Origin: DASWIG01 sp965371445
GTDB lineage: Bacteria > Acidobacteriota > Thermoanaerobaculia > Multivoradales > J023
Length of the DNA: 37,235 bases
NCBI GenBank assembly: GCA_965371445.1
Contig: CBDUYN010000098.1
Span: 1 to 37,235 of the forward strand
Direction: 5' to 3'
The notes below the pieces were generated by a model. That model did not search any database, was not told where the DNA came from, and saw nothing but the letters and a program-made list of their open reading frames with translations. The position numbers and the translations under genes were made by a program. Positions 17,494 to 25,783 of this stretch are shown here, one piece after another (positions within the stretch are counted from its first letter, which is position 1; each line of letters begins with the position of its first letter).

Positions 17494-20144
17494 CGAAACG
17501 CCGGCACCTCGAGGTCGGCGGTGTCCCCGTAGCGTCCTTGGTCGAGCGCTTCGGCTCACCTCTCTACCTCCTCGACGCGGCACGAATCGACGCGCAGGCC
17601 AGGAAATTGTCGGCGGCCTTTCCGCCTCCGCGCTACGCGCTCTACTATTCCCTCAAGGCCAACCCGTCGATCGCCGTCATGGAGCGACTGCGGACTCAGG
17701 GTTTCGGCTGCGACGCCTGCAGTATCGCGGATCTCGAATTGGCGACGATGGCCGGATGGTCGCCCGAGGCGGTCAGCCTGACGGGCGTCGGCCTTTCTAC
17801 CACCGAGCTGAAGCTTGCCGTCGACCGAGGCGTGTGGATCAACGTCGACTCACTGACCGAGCTGCGTCGCTATTGCGCCATCGCCCCGGGACGCCCTGTC
17901 GGTTTGCGGATCAACCCGGAGGTGGTCGCCGGAGATCACCCGCATTTCCAGGCCGGCGGTGCTGAGGCCAAGCTCGGCATCTCCCTCCACGAGGTTGACG
18001 AAGCCCTCGCTATCGGCGCCTCGCACCGTGTGCCGGTCGCGACGTTGCATGCCCACATCGGCTCCAAGGTTTTCGACAAGGGTCCACACCTCCGCACGGC
18101 CGAGATCCTGCTCGGCCTGGCACGCGAAATCGGATCCGTCACGACCATAAATCTGGGCGGCGGGTTCGGAGCCCCTTGTGGTCCCGCTGACAGCGAGTTC
18201 CCGCTCGAAGCCTTCGCCGAAGAACTGCGGTCGTTCTGCGACGAGTTTGAGCAAGAGACCCTGCGAACCCTCACGATTGCGCTCGAGCCTGGCGAATACC
18301 TCGTGGCCCAGGCCGGATTTCTCGCCTGCACCGTTCGCGTGATCAAGACCCGGAAAAGCGACGGCCGAACTTCACGACTCGCCATCGTGGACGCCTCCGC
18401 CAACCTCCTGCCGGCAACCCTGCTCTACGGCCGGCAATACCCCCTCCAAGTCGCCGCAGGCGACGGCGAGCAGGTCGCCGCCTGGGACATCTATGGCCGC
18501 ACCAACCAAGGCGGTGACCGGCTGGCCACCGAGAGAACGCTGCCCGAGCTCTCTGAAGGAGACGTCCTGCTCTTCGCGTCGGCGGGTGCCTACGCGGCCT
18601 GCCGGGCGTCGCAATTCAACGAGATGCCCAGACCGGCGGAAGTTCTCGTCGCGAACGACTCGGCCACCTTGATACGCCGAGCCGAGAAGGTCGAGGATCT
18701 CTTGCACCACCAAACGGGCTTCAGCGCCGCCATGCCGGCTGCTGCCGATGCCTTCGCCGGAGTTCCACCGCGGGCGCAATTGCTCTGCGTCGAACCGCCG
18801 AGGTCGTCCACCACGCCGGCCGTCCACTACACGGTGGACGATACGAAGAGCACCATGACGGTGGACCTCAACGCCGCCGGGGTGGAGCTCGATTCGAACG
18901 AGCGTGACGTGCTCGCCGCGGTATGGACCGTTCTTCTGGCGCAGCACGTTCTGGCGGAAGGGATCGAAAGCGAGCGGCCTTTCAATCCGCTGGTCGCCGA
19001 TCGTCTGGCGCCCATCCTGGAGATGCTCTACGACATTCGCTGCGCCTGTGATCGACGTGCCCTCGTCACACCGCCGCGGCTGCCGGCCGGCGGTACCATC
19101 TCGTCGCCTGCGAAGCTCTCGCAAGGCACCGCAGCCGGTGGCACTCTGTTGCTCTTCTCCGGCGGCATCGACTCGACCGTGTTATTGCGCCTTCTTATCG
19201 ACGCCGGTGAACGCGTTGAAACGTTGCACTTTAGGGTCAACAGCCACGTGCAACTCGACGAGGAGATCGCTGCCCGGAGGATTGCTGAGCGCGTCGGCGT
19301 ACCGATGACGGTTGTCGATGTACGTCTACCGGAGTTCGAGCGGCTCGGGCGGCGGTATTCGCGAAGTTACGGCGTCTATCCCTACTACAATGCGGTGCCG
19401 CACGGCCGAGATCTCCTGCTCGCGACGCTTGCCGCCATGATCGCACGACGCCGCGGCCTGAGCCAACTGGCCCTGGGTTACGAACGAGGCTGTTTCGAAA
19501 AAATAGTTACCTATCGAGATCGGCAGGTACCTCGCCACGACGTGGAATCCGAAAAGGGCTTCGGACTCATGCGTACCTTTCTACGAGAGTGTGTCGCTCC
19601 TGATATCGAAATCATCGCGCCTTTAGCCGGCGTCTCGCTGTATCGGATACGGCAGATTGCTATCGAGAGATTTCCGGAGCTCTTCGCGGAGACTCAATCC
19701 TGCTTTTGGGGAAGGCGCTGCGAGAGCTGCCTCAAGTGCATCTCGACCTACGTGATGCAACTTCAACTCGGACGTGAGCTACAACCCTTCACCCGTGATC
19801 TGCTCGATGACGTCGAGAACGACGATTTTCGAACATTTGTAGAGTCGCCTGCTCCGGCGCATGAATTGCCCTACGGCTCTTTGGTGCGATACGCACTCTC
19901 TCGGCTTGCAGACTCGCCGTCCAGCGCGGATCGCGGCTACTGGTTGAGCAGGTATGCCGATGAGATTATGCCCGATGCCGGAGGTGACATTGCTGGAGCG
20001 GCGGCACGTTGTCTGGGAGTACGTTTCGACAGGGCACCGCGTCCGCTGCGAGCGGCGCTGCGAACCCTCATTCGTTCTTTAGAGCCGCCTGCAGAATCGC
20101 CGCAACAGCCGATTTCGCCCGGCGAGGATGCTCCAAGAGATTGA
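17490..20144 (+). CDS. LysA-like PLP decarboxylase domain fused to PP-loop ATPase
   Basis: An 884-residue fusion. Residues 1-420: fold-III PLP enzyme like diaminopimelate decarboxylase, with PLP lysine K56 ('YYSLKANPS'), H189 ('HAHIGSK'), the phosphate loop 'NLGGGFG' (221-227), 'EPGEYLVAQAG' (266-276), and 'AGAYAACRASQFNEMP' (365-380). The catalytic Cys motif of the family (CESxD) reads 'TNQGGD' (338-343), so the Cys is replaced. Residues 430-540: helical linker. Residues 550-790: PP-loop ATP pyrophosphatase with 'LLLFSGGIDSTVLL' (SGGIDS 557-562) and a QueC-like Cys cluster C738, C744, C747, C750. PP-loop enzymes adenylate a carboxyl or carbonyl for amidation or thiolation. ATGA overlap with the radical SAM gene shows coupling. 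Likely makes or modifies an amino-acid-derived metabolite. Confidence 0.85.
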   Translation: MTKRRHLEVGGVPVASLVERFGSPLYLLDAARIDAQARKLSAAFPPPRYALYYSLKANPSIAVMERLRTQGFGCDACSIADLELATMAGWSPEAVSLTGVGLSTTELKLAVDRGVWINVDSLTELRRYCAIAPGRPVGLRINPEVVAGDHPHFQAGGAEAKLGISLHEVDEALAIGASHRVPVATLHAHIGSKVFDKGPHLRTAEILLGLAREIGSVTTINLGGGFGAPCGPADSEFPLEAFAEELRSFCDEFEQETLRTLTIALEPGEYLVAQAGFLACTVRVIKTRKSDGRTSRLAIVDASANLLPATLLYGRQYPLQVAAGDGEQVAAWDIYGRTNQGGDRLATERTLPELSEGDVLLFASAGAYAACRASQFNEMPRPAEVLVANDSATLIRRAEKVEDLLHHQTGFSAAMPAAADAFAGVPPRAQLLCVEPPRSSTTPAVHYTVDDTKSTMTVDLNAAGVELDSNERDVLAAVWTVLLAQHVLAEGIESERPFNPLVADRLAPILEMLYDIRCACDRRALVTPPRLPAGGTISSPAKLSQGTAAGGTLLLFSGGIDSTVLLRLLIDAGERVETLHFRVNSHVQLDEEIAARRIAERVGVPMTVVDVRLPEFERLGRRYSRSYGVYPYYNAVPHGRDLLLATLAAMIARRRGLSQLALGYERGCFEKIVTYRDRQVPRHDVESEKGFGLMRTFLRECVAPDIEIIAPLAGVSLYRIRQIAIERFPELFAETQSCFWGRRCESCLKCISTYVMQLQLGRELQPFTRDLLDDVENDDFRTFVESPAPAHELPYGSLVRYALSRLADSPSSADRGYWLSRYADEIMPDAGGDIAGAAARCLGVRFDRAPRPLRAALRTLIRSLEPPAESPQQPISPGEDAPRD

Positions 20145-20182
20145 AGCGTCGAGGGTTCAGCTGATCGCATCATGGGTGTCGT

Positions 20183-20323
20183 CTGCTCGAGGAATACCGC
20201 ATCGCAGAAGTAGGCGATGGCATACTCTGGATCACCGTCCTGCTTCCGCCGAGAGAGGCACCTCAGCTCGAATTCGGCTCAGAGTTACGAGAAGTAATCA
20301 GGCAGGCTGCTATCATTATCTGA
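20183..20323 (+). other. Possible short reading frame without ATG
   Basis: About 46 codons reading 'LEEYRIAEVGDGILWITVLL' and continuing amphipathically to a TGA at 20321. The composition is protein-like, but the only in-frame starts are weak (CTG) and no Shine-Dalgarno sequence is seen. It could be the tail of a lost gene in the gap between the fusion gene and the SIR2-STAND gene. Confidence 0.25.
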
Positions 20324-20361
20324 CGAACGGAAGGCATACCGGCCACTGATGGACGCGTCGA

Positions 20362-23300
20362 TCATTCCTGCTGGTCACCACTTTTATCAATCGGCAACTC
20401 TCGATTATGAATCTTTGTTTCCTGGACACTGCCCGTAAACCCTACAGCATCCAGTGCGGCTATGTCCTCTTCAAAAAGTCCAGTCACGAATTCAAACGTA
20501 GCTCCGTCAATACTCGACACTTTCGATAGATTCTTTACATCGGTGAGGACAACGTTTTTGAACGTGGCTCCCTTAGACCCTTCAATAGTAGGATCAGCTG
20601 CGAGTTCCGCGCAGTCAAGATCAACTCCGATCATCATGCAGCGCTCGAATGTTGTACCCTGCAGCTTGGCACCTACTAGGCTCGCATCAGTCAAATTGCA
20701 GGACCGCAGGGTGGCTTCCCGCAAATCTGCACCGTCCAATCTAGCGTTATACATATTCACTGACTCAAGAAATACGCCACTAAGATCTGCCCGCTTCAAC
20801 TCCGCCCCCACCAAAATAGCATTGTGCAACGTACAATTCTTCTGGATCGTGGTTCCATTCAGTTTCGCCCCATGTAGATTCGCATTGCGCAGTTCAGAAT
20901 CCGAAAAAATACAATCTTCTAACACGAGATCGATCATGTCAGCACCCTCCAATGTGGAGCGGTGTGATTTTATTCTGCGGAATGGAAGTCGGCTCAAATC
21001 AGCCTGCTGAGTACGTCGATTCCCAAGGTGATAACCACTGAGTCTTAAATATTGTCGCAGGCGGTATCGACCACCTGTATCGAAATCTCGATTTGCACCG
21101 ACTTTCGCGTGCTCACCATCTACAAGCATTTTACACGCAAGAGCCAGCGGAAGACCTATGTGTGAAATGGAAAGGCCCAGATCATCCTTTCGAGCACAGG
21201 CAATATGTTTACCATCCCTCTCGATTATCTTGGAATCATCTGGCACAATGATCATCTCCAGTCCGCCCCAATACTCCGCCAAGCTTAGAATCCCTTGAAG
21301 CTGATCGTCCTCCAGATCTCCAGCCACCTTTGCCAGCTTCAGTTCTTGAATGATGAATTCAAATGTTCGATCAGAAACAGGGAGTCTGGCGACGCGTACG
21401 GTGAACTCCTGAATTCTCTTGTCTTGACCGGCCCAAGACCGAACATTGGGTGTCAGAAAGTCATAATTGCTCACCATGCCCTCGAATACTTCGCTTGCTA
21501 TTAAATACTCGGCGATTGAATAATGCGGAAATCGAAGCTGTATATCGCCTTCTTCAGCAGAGTCTTCGTTCAAGATCTGCATTGGTAAGGCATGAATGAT
21601 CCACCTTCCGCTCTCCGACTGAATGTCCGTGAGTGCGCCCTGCATATCTTCAAGGTTCGATTGAACTGTGACCTCAGAAGCAAACCTATACAGGGTCTCC
21701 AGGTTACGCTTCTTCTTGCGCGCTTCGAGCTTGGCATCCGACTGCTTAAGGTCTCTGAAGGCTTTGGCTTTGACGAAGAGATTCTTCGCGGCCAGTTGCA
21801 CAAAATTCCTCATGATCAGGAAACGAGCATATTCGAATATCTCTTGCTCCGCTCCTGTTTCAGCCATTCTCTTTTTAAGATTTCTCACGACGTCTCCCGT
21901 CGAGAACTCGGCCGCTGTGTGAGCCGCCGCAAGGAGATACAGGACGAGCGGATTATTGACGACGGTTCCGAGGAGTTCGTACTTGCCGTCAGCTAAGAAG
22001 TACTCGACCCGCAACTTATCGCTCCGTAAGTCTCTCGTATGTCTATTGAAAACGCGCAGCCAATCTCTGAGGTCTGTTGACGCAAACGGATTGAGACTGA
22101 CTGTCGTGGCTTTTCTCAAAAGCTGTTTCTCGGCGTAGGTTAGGCGCTGACGAGTGGCAATCAGCACTCCTCGAATTGGTCTTTCAGCCTCGAGCGCTAA
22201 GCTCGAAGATATCCTCTCGCGTTGCATGCCATTGTTTTCGCAGAACTTGACTATCCGTCCAAGAATGCTGATTCGCGACGCGCCGTGACTGAGCGCGGCC
22301 TCGTCAAAGGAGTCAAGAAGTAGGACAAAGGAGCAGTCGCGATCACGGTGTTCCTGATACAGCTCGCTGAGGGTCTGGTAACCCTGGCTATTTAGATAGT
22401 CGTCAAGTTGTCCCTCAAAACTGGCTTTCTCGGGCGAAAACACTTCGGCGAGGTTGATATACAGCGCATGGTTCTTGGACCGCGATAGCCAGGACTCGGC
22501 TGCCAATCGAAGCAATGCCGTGGTCTTGCCAATGCCAGCGTCTCCGGTCAAAAGCAATAATGACAGCGGCTTGTCTAGTAATTCCTCGTGCTTGTCTGAA
22601 TCTCTATCAGTAGCATTTTGAGGGTCTCCCAACTTCCACTCTTTAGCAAAGAAATTGCTAAAGAAATCTTCGAAGCAGGTCTCGGGAATCTTGTCGGAAC
22701 CTTGAGGGAGCGCCGCATATGGTCCGCTCTCAAGCGTAAATCCAGGACTAATATCAAAATTATCAACGTACAGTCCATTCCACAGTAGCCGCTTCCCCAA
22801 ATTTTTCTGAACGTGTTCAAGTTCTTCGTATCTGGTCCTTTCCCTTGAGGCCTCCTTGGTTTTTTCTCGTAGCCTCTCCGGGGAAGGCGAAGTCGGTGGC
22901 ATAGGCTCAATGCGGCCTCCTGCAGATGGTTCTGAGCCAAGCGTCTGCGTAAGAGTCTCAAGAGCGGCAAAGAAGGCGTCGCCTGTCTTCATTCTTTCCC
23001 TCCTAAATCCGCAGGGAATGACCCCGAGCCTGCTCAAGCTACGTCCTTTCTCCGCGCTATAATCAGGAAGTAGTGCAAGATGAACCCGTTCCTTACGGTC
23101 ACGCTCTTGATAGACTTCGCTCAAGATTCTGTTGAAATGGAAGTCGTCAAGCGACGATCCCAGGGAAAGAAGACTCGCGCCTTTAAGCAAAGTCACCAAC
23201 GCTTCACGAAATATGCGGCTTTCGTATGAGGATTCATAAGACTCGAGGTCATCAATTATGTTTGACGGAACTTCCGCGTGACCATGAAGGAAGAGTATAT

Positions 23301-23805
23301 ACTCCTCATGATTTCTTGTGCATCTCTCCGCCTGCTTCAAGTTGTCAGTTGTGTTATGGAGGACTCTTGGCGAGTTTTTGTCCTTCCATAGCGGCATATT
23401 ATAACTAGGATGCAGGAAGTCCAGCGTTTCCTGGTCGAAGTTGGTTGTCCAGATCGCCGTCGGTTTCCAGGCAGAAAGGACGCCGCGTAGTGCCCCTCTT
23501 AGTTGGTCGATACGGGCGTGATCTTTTTGCGGCCTTAGAGTCTCTCCTCGCCATTGGTCATAGTTCGGCTTCCCCATTATCCTTCTTATCGCGCTCAGGC
23601 CTTTGTAAAAACTGAGAGCTGCCTCTCTCTCGAGATCTTCGCGGTGGTCAGGTCCAATTGTTTCTATAGCACGTTCGAGCAACTGCGGCCACGTGGGGAG
23701 ACCGAGATTGACTGCAAAGCCAGCGCCCAGGAAAAGTACGCGGCGTTCGCATCGCTCGGAGTAGCGGGTCCAATCGCTAATCTTTTCCAGAAAATCATCG
23801 CTCAT
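20362..23805 (-). CDS. SIR2 / NACHT-type STAND / pentapeptide-repeat protein
   Basis: A 1147-residue predicted defence protein. Residues 1-290: SIR2-like NADase domain with 'FLGAGFAVNLGLPTW' (25-39), 'TTNFD' (120-124; N122, D124), catalytic H174 in 'LFLHGH', and 'LLSLGSSLDD' (212-221). About 410-720: STAND/NACHT ATPase with P-loop 'GDAGIGKTT' (421-429) and Walker B 'FVLLLDSFDEA' (493-503). About 720-960: helical region. About 985-1110: pentapeptide repeats (A(D/N)LxxAxL pattern, for example 'NLHGAKLNGTTI', 'RLDGADLREATL'). SIR2-STAND proteins deplete NAD+ when triggered by phage. I chose the ATG at 23805 because AGGGGA precedes it. The gene is visibly AT-richer than flanking genes, pointing to transfer. 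Confidence 0.88.
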   Translation of the reverse strand: MSDDFLEKISDWTRYSERCERRVLFLGAGFAVNLGLPTWPQLLERAIETIGPDHREDLEREAALSFYKGLSAIRRIMGKPNYDQWRGETLRPQKDHARIDQLRGALRGVLSAWKPTAIWTTNFDQETLDFLHPSYNMPLWKDKNSPRVLHNTTDNLKQAERCTRNHEEYILFLHGHAEVPSNIIDDLESYESSYESRIFREALVTLLKGASLLSLGSSLDDFHFNRILSEVYQERDRKERVHLALLPDYSAEKGRSLSRLGVIPCGFRRERMKTGDAFFAALETLTQTLGSEPSAGGRIEPMPPTSPSPERLREKTKEASRERTRYEELEHVQKNLGKRLLWNGLYVDNFDISPGFTLESGPYAALPQGSDKIPETCFEDFFSNFFAKEWKLGDPQNATDRDSDKHEELLDKPLSLLLLTGDAGIGKTTALLRLAAESWLSRSKNHALYINLAEVFSPEKASFEGQLDDYLNSQGYQTLSELYQEHRDRDCSFVLLLDSFDEAALSHGASRISILGRIVKFCENNGMQRERISSSLALEAERPIRGVLIATRQRLTYAEKQLLRKATTVSLNPFASTDLRDWLRVFNRHTRDLRSDKLRVEYFLADGKYELLGTVVNNPLVLYLLAAAHTAAEFSTGDVVRNLKKRMAETGAEQEIFEYARFLIMRNFVQLAAKNLFVKAKAFRDLKQSDAKLEARKKKRNLETLYRFASEVTVQSNLEDMQGALTDIQSESGRWIIHALPMQILNEDSAEEGDIQLRFPHYSIAEYLIASEVFEGMVSNYDFLTPNVRSWAGQDKRIQEFTVRVARLPVSDRTFEFIIQELKLAKVAGDLEDDQLQGILSLAEYWGGLEMIIVPDDSKIIERDGKHIACARKDDLGLSISHIGLPLALACKMLVDGEHAKVGANRDFDTGGRYRLRQYLRLSGYHLGNRRTQQADLSRLPFRRIKSHRSTLEGADMIDLVLEDCIFSDSELRNANLHGAKLNGTTIQKNCTLHNAILVGAELKRADLSGVFLESVNMYNARLDGADLREATLRSCNLTDASLVGAKLQGTTFERCMMIGVDLDCAELAADPTIEGSKGATFKNVVLTDVKNLSKVSSIDGATFEFVTGLFEEDIAALDAVGFTGSVQETKIHNRELPIDKSGDQQE

Positions 23806-23964
23806 TACATGTCCCCTCAAAGTTAGAAATGTTTCGCTGATGTAGTGAATCGACCTTTCGTCGGAGTGCAACCGTTTGTAGCAGACGTACCAACAGAGAC
23901 TTTTCGACCGGAACCGCCGCCTCGTGCCGGATAACGTGAGTCCGTAATTACCAAAGTGATGCTG

Positions 23965-24221
23965 GCAGCCTGGAGTTCGACCCCGCGCAAGGCAGGCCCG
24001 GCCGTCGACCCACTCCACCCGGCAGGGTCATGCCGAGTCCGCACGACGCCTCTATTCGCATGCACCGCGAAAACTTTTCGATCCGCAGGACGTTCCCCCA
24101 GGCCGGGTCCGTCGATGTAAGGTCCAACCCGAGCAACTCGCTCTTCGAGTCGCAAGCAGACACTCGGCAGGTAGCCGTCCGTCTGTTGCATTCTGGGCAA
24201 CCCAATCTCGTAGATGATCAC
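23965..24221 (-). pseudogene. Frameshifted N-terminal fragment of a radical SAM paralogue
   Basis: Reading leftwards from the ATG at 24221, 'MIIYEIGLPRMQQ' corresponds to 'MTFYETDLVRMQR' at the start of the gene at 16339. In a second frame, 'ELLGLDLTSTDPAWGNVLRI' and 'ASCGLGMTLPGG' match 'ELLGWGLVATDRAWEEVRHV' and 'ASCGLDVVLPGG'. A further frame change picks up 'EWVDG', matching 'AWVNA'. At least two frameshifts, and no cluster-binding region. Confidence 0.72.
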
Positions 24222-24264
24222 GTGGATCGTTCTCCTGGAGGACGTGTCGTGGCAGTGTAGACAC

Positions 24265-24670
24265 TCAGTGTACGGTGGCTCAGTTCAACGGCTTCCTCGG
24301 CTCGTGGCATCTCCCTCAGGCGGCTCCGAGGATGTGTCACCTCTGGTCTGTGGGACAAAGTGGAGTCAGTTGCTGCTGGTGGCGACGATCACGTCTCGAT
24401 CTTTCGGCTCCGAGCCGGCCATGCCTATGTCGGAAAGCCGTAGACGGCTATGCGACGAACACCTATTCCGTCGCAGATCTTGGTGTGCGGCGGTGGGGCG
24501 TTGACCTTCGAGCTTACCTTAACACAGGCAAAGGGATTCAACAAGCCCTGCAGGGGCGGACGATCGGGCGACACCATTGCGGGACTTCACCCATCGACGC
24601 GAGGTCCCGGATGCTCTTCAAGGTCTATGTGGTAGCCTGCCACGACGTCCAGCCCGACGGAATTCCGACC
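24265..24670. other. Unassigned stretch upstream of second radical SAM gene
   Basis: About 400 bp. The radical SAM frame stays open back to 24275, but the translation ('GYATNTYSVADLGVRRWG' and so on) shows nothing I recognise. It may hold the promoter of the next gene or more eroded paralogue DNA. Confidence 0.35.
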
Positions 24671-25783
24671 ATGCTGACCCTGACCCAGAGACTGAAGATC
24701 GAGCTGATGACCGACGGCATGACGGTGTCGTCGGCCGCGCGAGCCGCCCTGGCGGGGGAGGACGGGTCCCGCCCGCTGACCCTGGCCGAGTACGCCTCGA
24801 CCTCGGGAATCGCGCTGGAGCTCGAGGGGCAGATCTGGGTCAACGCCCCGATCGCCGACCACAACCCCAACTTCGTCGCGGCGACGCCACACCGGCTGGA
24901 ACACCTGGACGGGAAGTTCCTGGTGCGGTCGGGGACGCAGGAGGTGCGCGCCAGGCCGGTGCCGGTGCCGGCCTACCACGACCAGAAGAACGACGACGGA
25001 GAGCCCTTCACCAACTACGCCATCACCCACACGGACCGCGTCAGGATTTCCCCGATCGGTGGATGCAGCTTCGTCTGCACCTTCTGCGACCTGCCCTTCA
25101 AGATGCGCTACCGGAAGAAGACCATCAAGGGTCTCGTCGATTCCGTACGCCGGGCCCTCGACGACGGGGCGCTGCCGGCACGCCACGTGCTGATCAGTGG
25201 CGGCGTACCGACGCAGGAAGATTGGGAGTGGCAGAACCAGGCCTACGGGGCGGTGGCTGCGGCCTTTCCGGACGTAGAGGTCGACGTCATGATGGTCCCT
25301 GTCCCCGGCCTCCTGGACGTCCGGCGCCTGCACGATCTTGGCATCCATGGCCTCTCGGTCAACCTGGAGATGTACGACCTCGAGCGGGCTCGCAAGATCA
25401 TGCCCAGGAAGGCGAAGATCCCCCGACAGCACTGGTTGGAATTCATCGAAGACGCGGCCCGGATCTTCGGCCCTGGACGGATCCGCTCCCTCGTGCTGGT
25501 GGGCATCGAGCCGCCGGAAGAGACCCTGCAAGCGGTTCAGGCCCTCGCTGAACGTGGCTGTGAGCCGGTCTTGAGCCCGTTCCGTCCGGATCCCGCGACA
25601 CCGATGCGCGACCATCCACCGCCGAGTGTCGAGATGCTCACCGAGGTCTATGAGAGGTCGGTGGAGATCACTCGCCGGGTCGGCGGTCGACTGGGGCCGC
25701 GGTGTCTCCCATGTATGCACAACACCCTCACGTTTCCTGAGGACGCCGTCGATGACGACGGGTCAGCTCAGCCGGGGTGGTGA
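24671..25783 (+). CDS. Radical SAM enzyme, canonical CX3CX2C
   Basis: A 370-residue radical SAM protein with C132, C136 and C139 in 'GGCSFVCTFCDLP'. It shares the plan of the enzyme at 16339: N-terminal region with 'GQIWVNAP', a 'HLDGKFLV' strand, 'ARHVLISGGVPT', 'GLSVNLEMYD', 'PVLSPFRP' and a C-terminal CX2C ('GPRCLPCMHNT'). The two are therefore paralogues that differ in the spacing of the cluster cysteines. The ATG at 24671 gives a protein aligned with its paralogue; longer starts add only unrecognisable sequence. The stop TGA overlaps the carbamoyltransferase ATG (TGATG), so they should be co-translated. Substrate unknown. Confidence 0.82.
   Translation: MLTLTQRLKIELMTDGMTVSSAARAALAGEDGSRPLTLAEYASTSGIALELEGQIWVNAPIADHNPNFVAATPHRLEHLDGKFLVRSGTQEVRARPVPVPAYHDQKNDDGEPFTNYAITHTDRVRISPIGGCSFVCTFCDLPFKMRYRKKTIKGLVDSVRRALDDGALPARHVLISGGVPTQEDWEWQNQAYGAVAAAFPDVEVDVMMVPVPGLLDVRRLHDLGIHGLSVNLEMYDLERARKIMPRKAKIPRQHWLEFIEDAARIFGPGRIRSLVLVGIEPPEETLQAVQALAERGCEPVLSPFRPDPATPMRDHPPPSVEMLTEVYERSVEITRRVGGRLGPRCLPCMHNTLTFPEDAVDDDGSAQPGW

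Noticed and set aside
20145..20361. Search for a terminator between the convergent fusion and SIR2-STAND genes
   Set aside because: No stem-loop followed by a T-run was found, so no terminator is claimed.
24587..25720. Minus-strand frame of 377 codons opposite the second radical SAM gene
   Set aside because: Complement of a gene with clear CX3CX2C and barrel motifs; composition is shadow-like.
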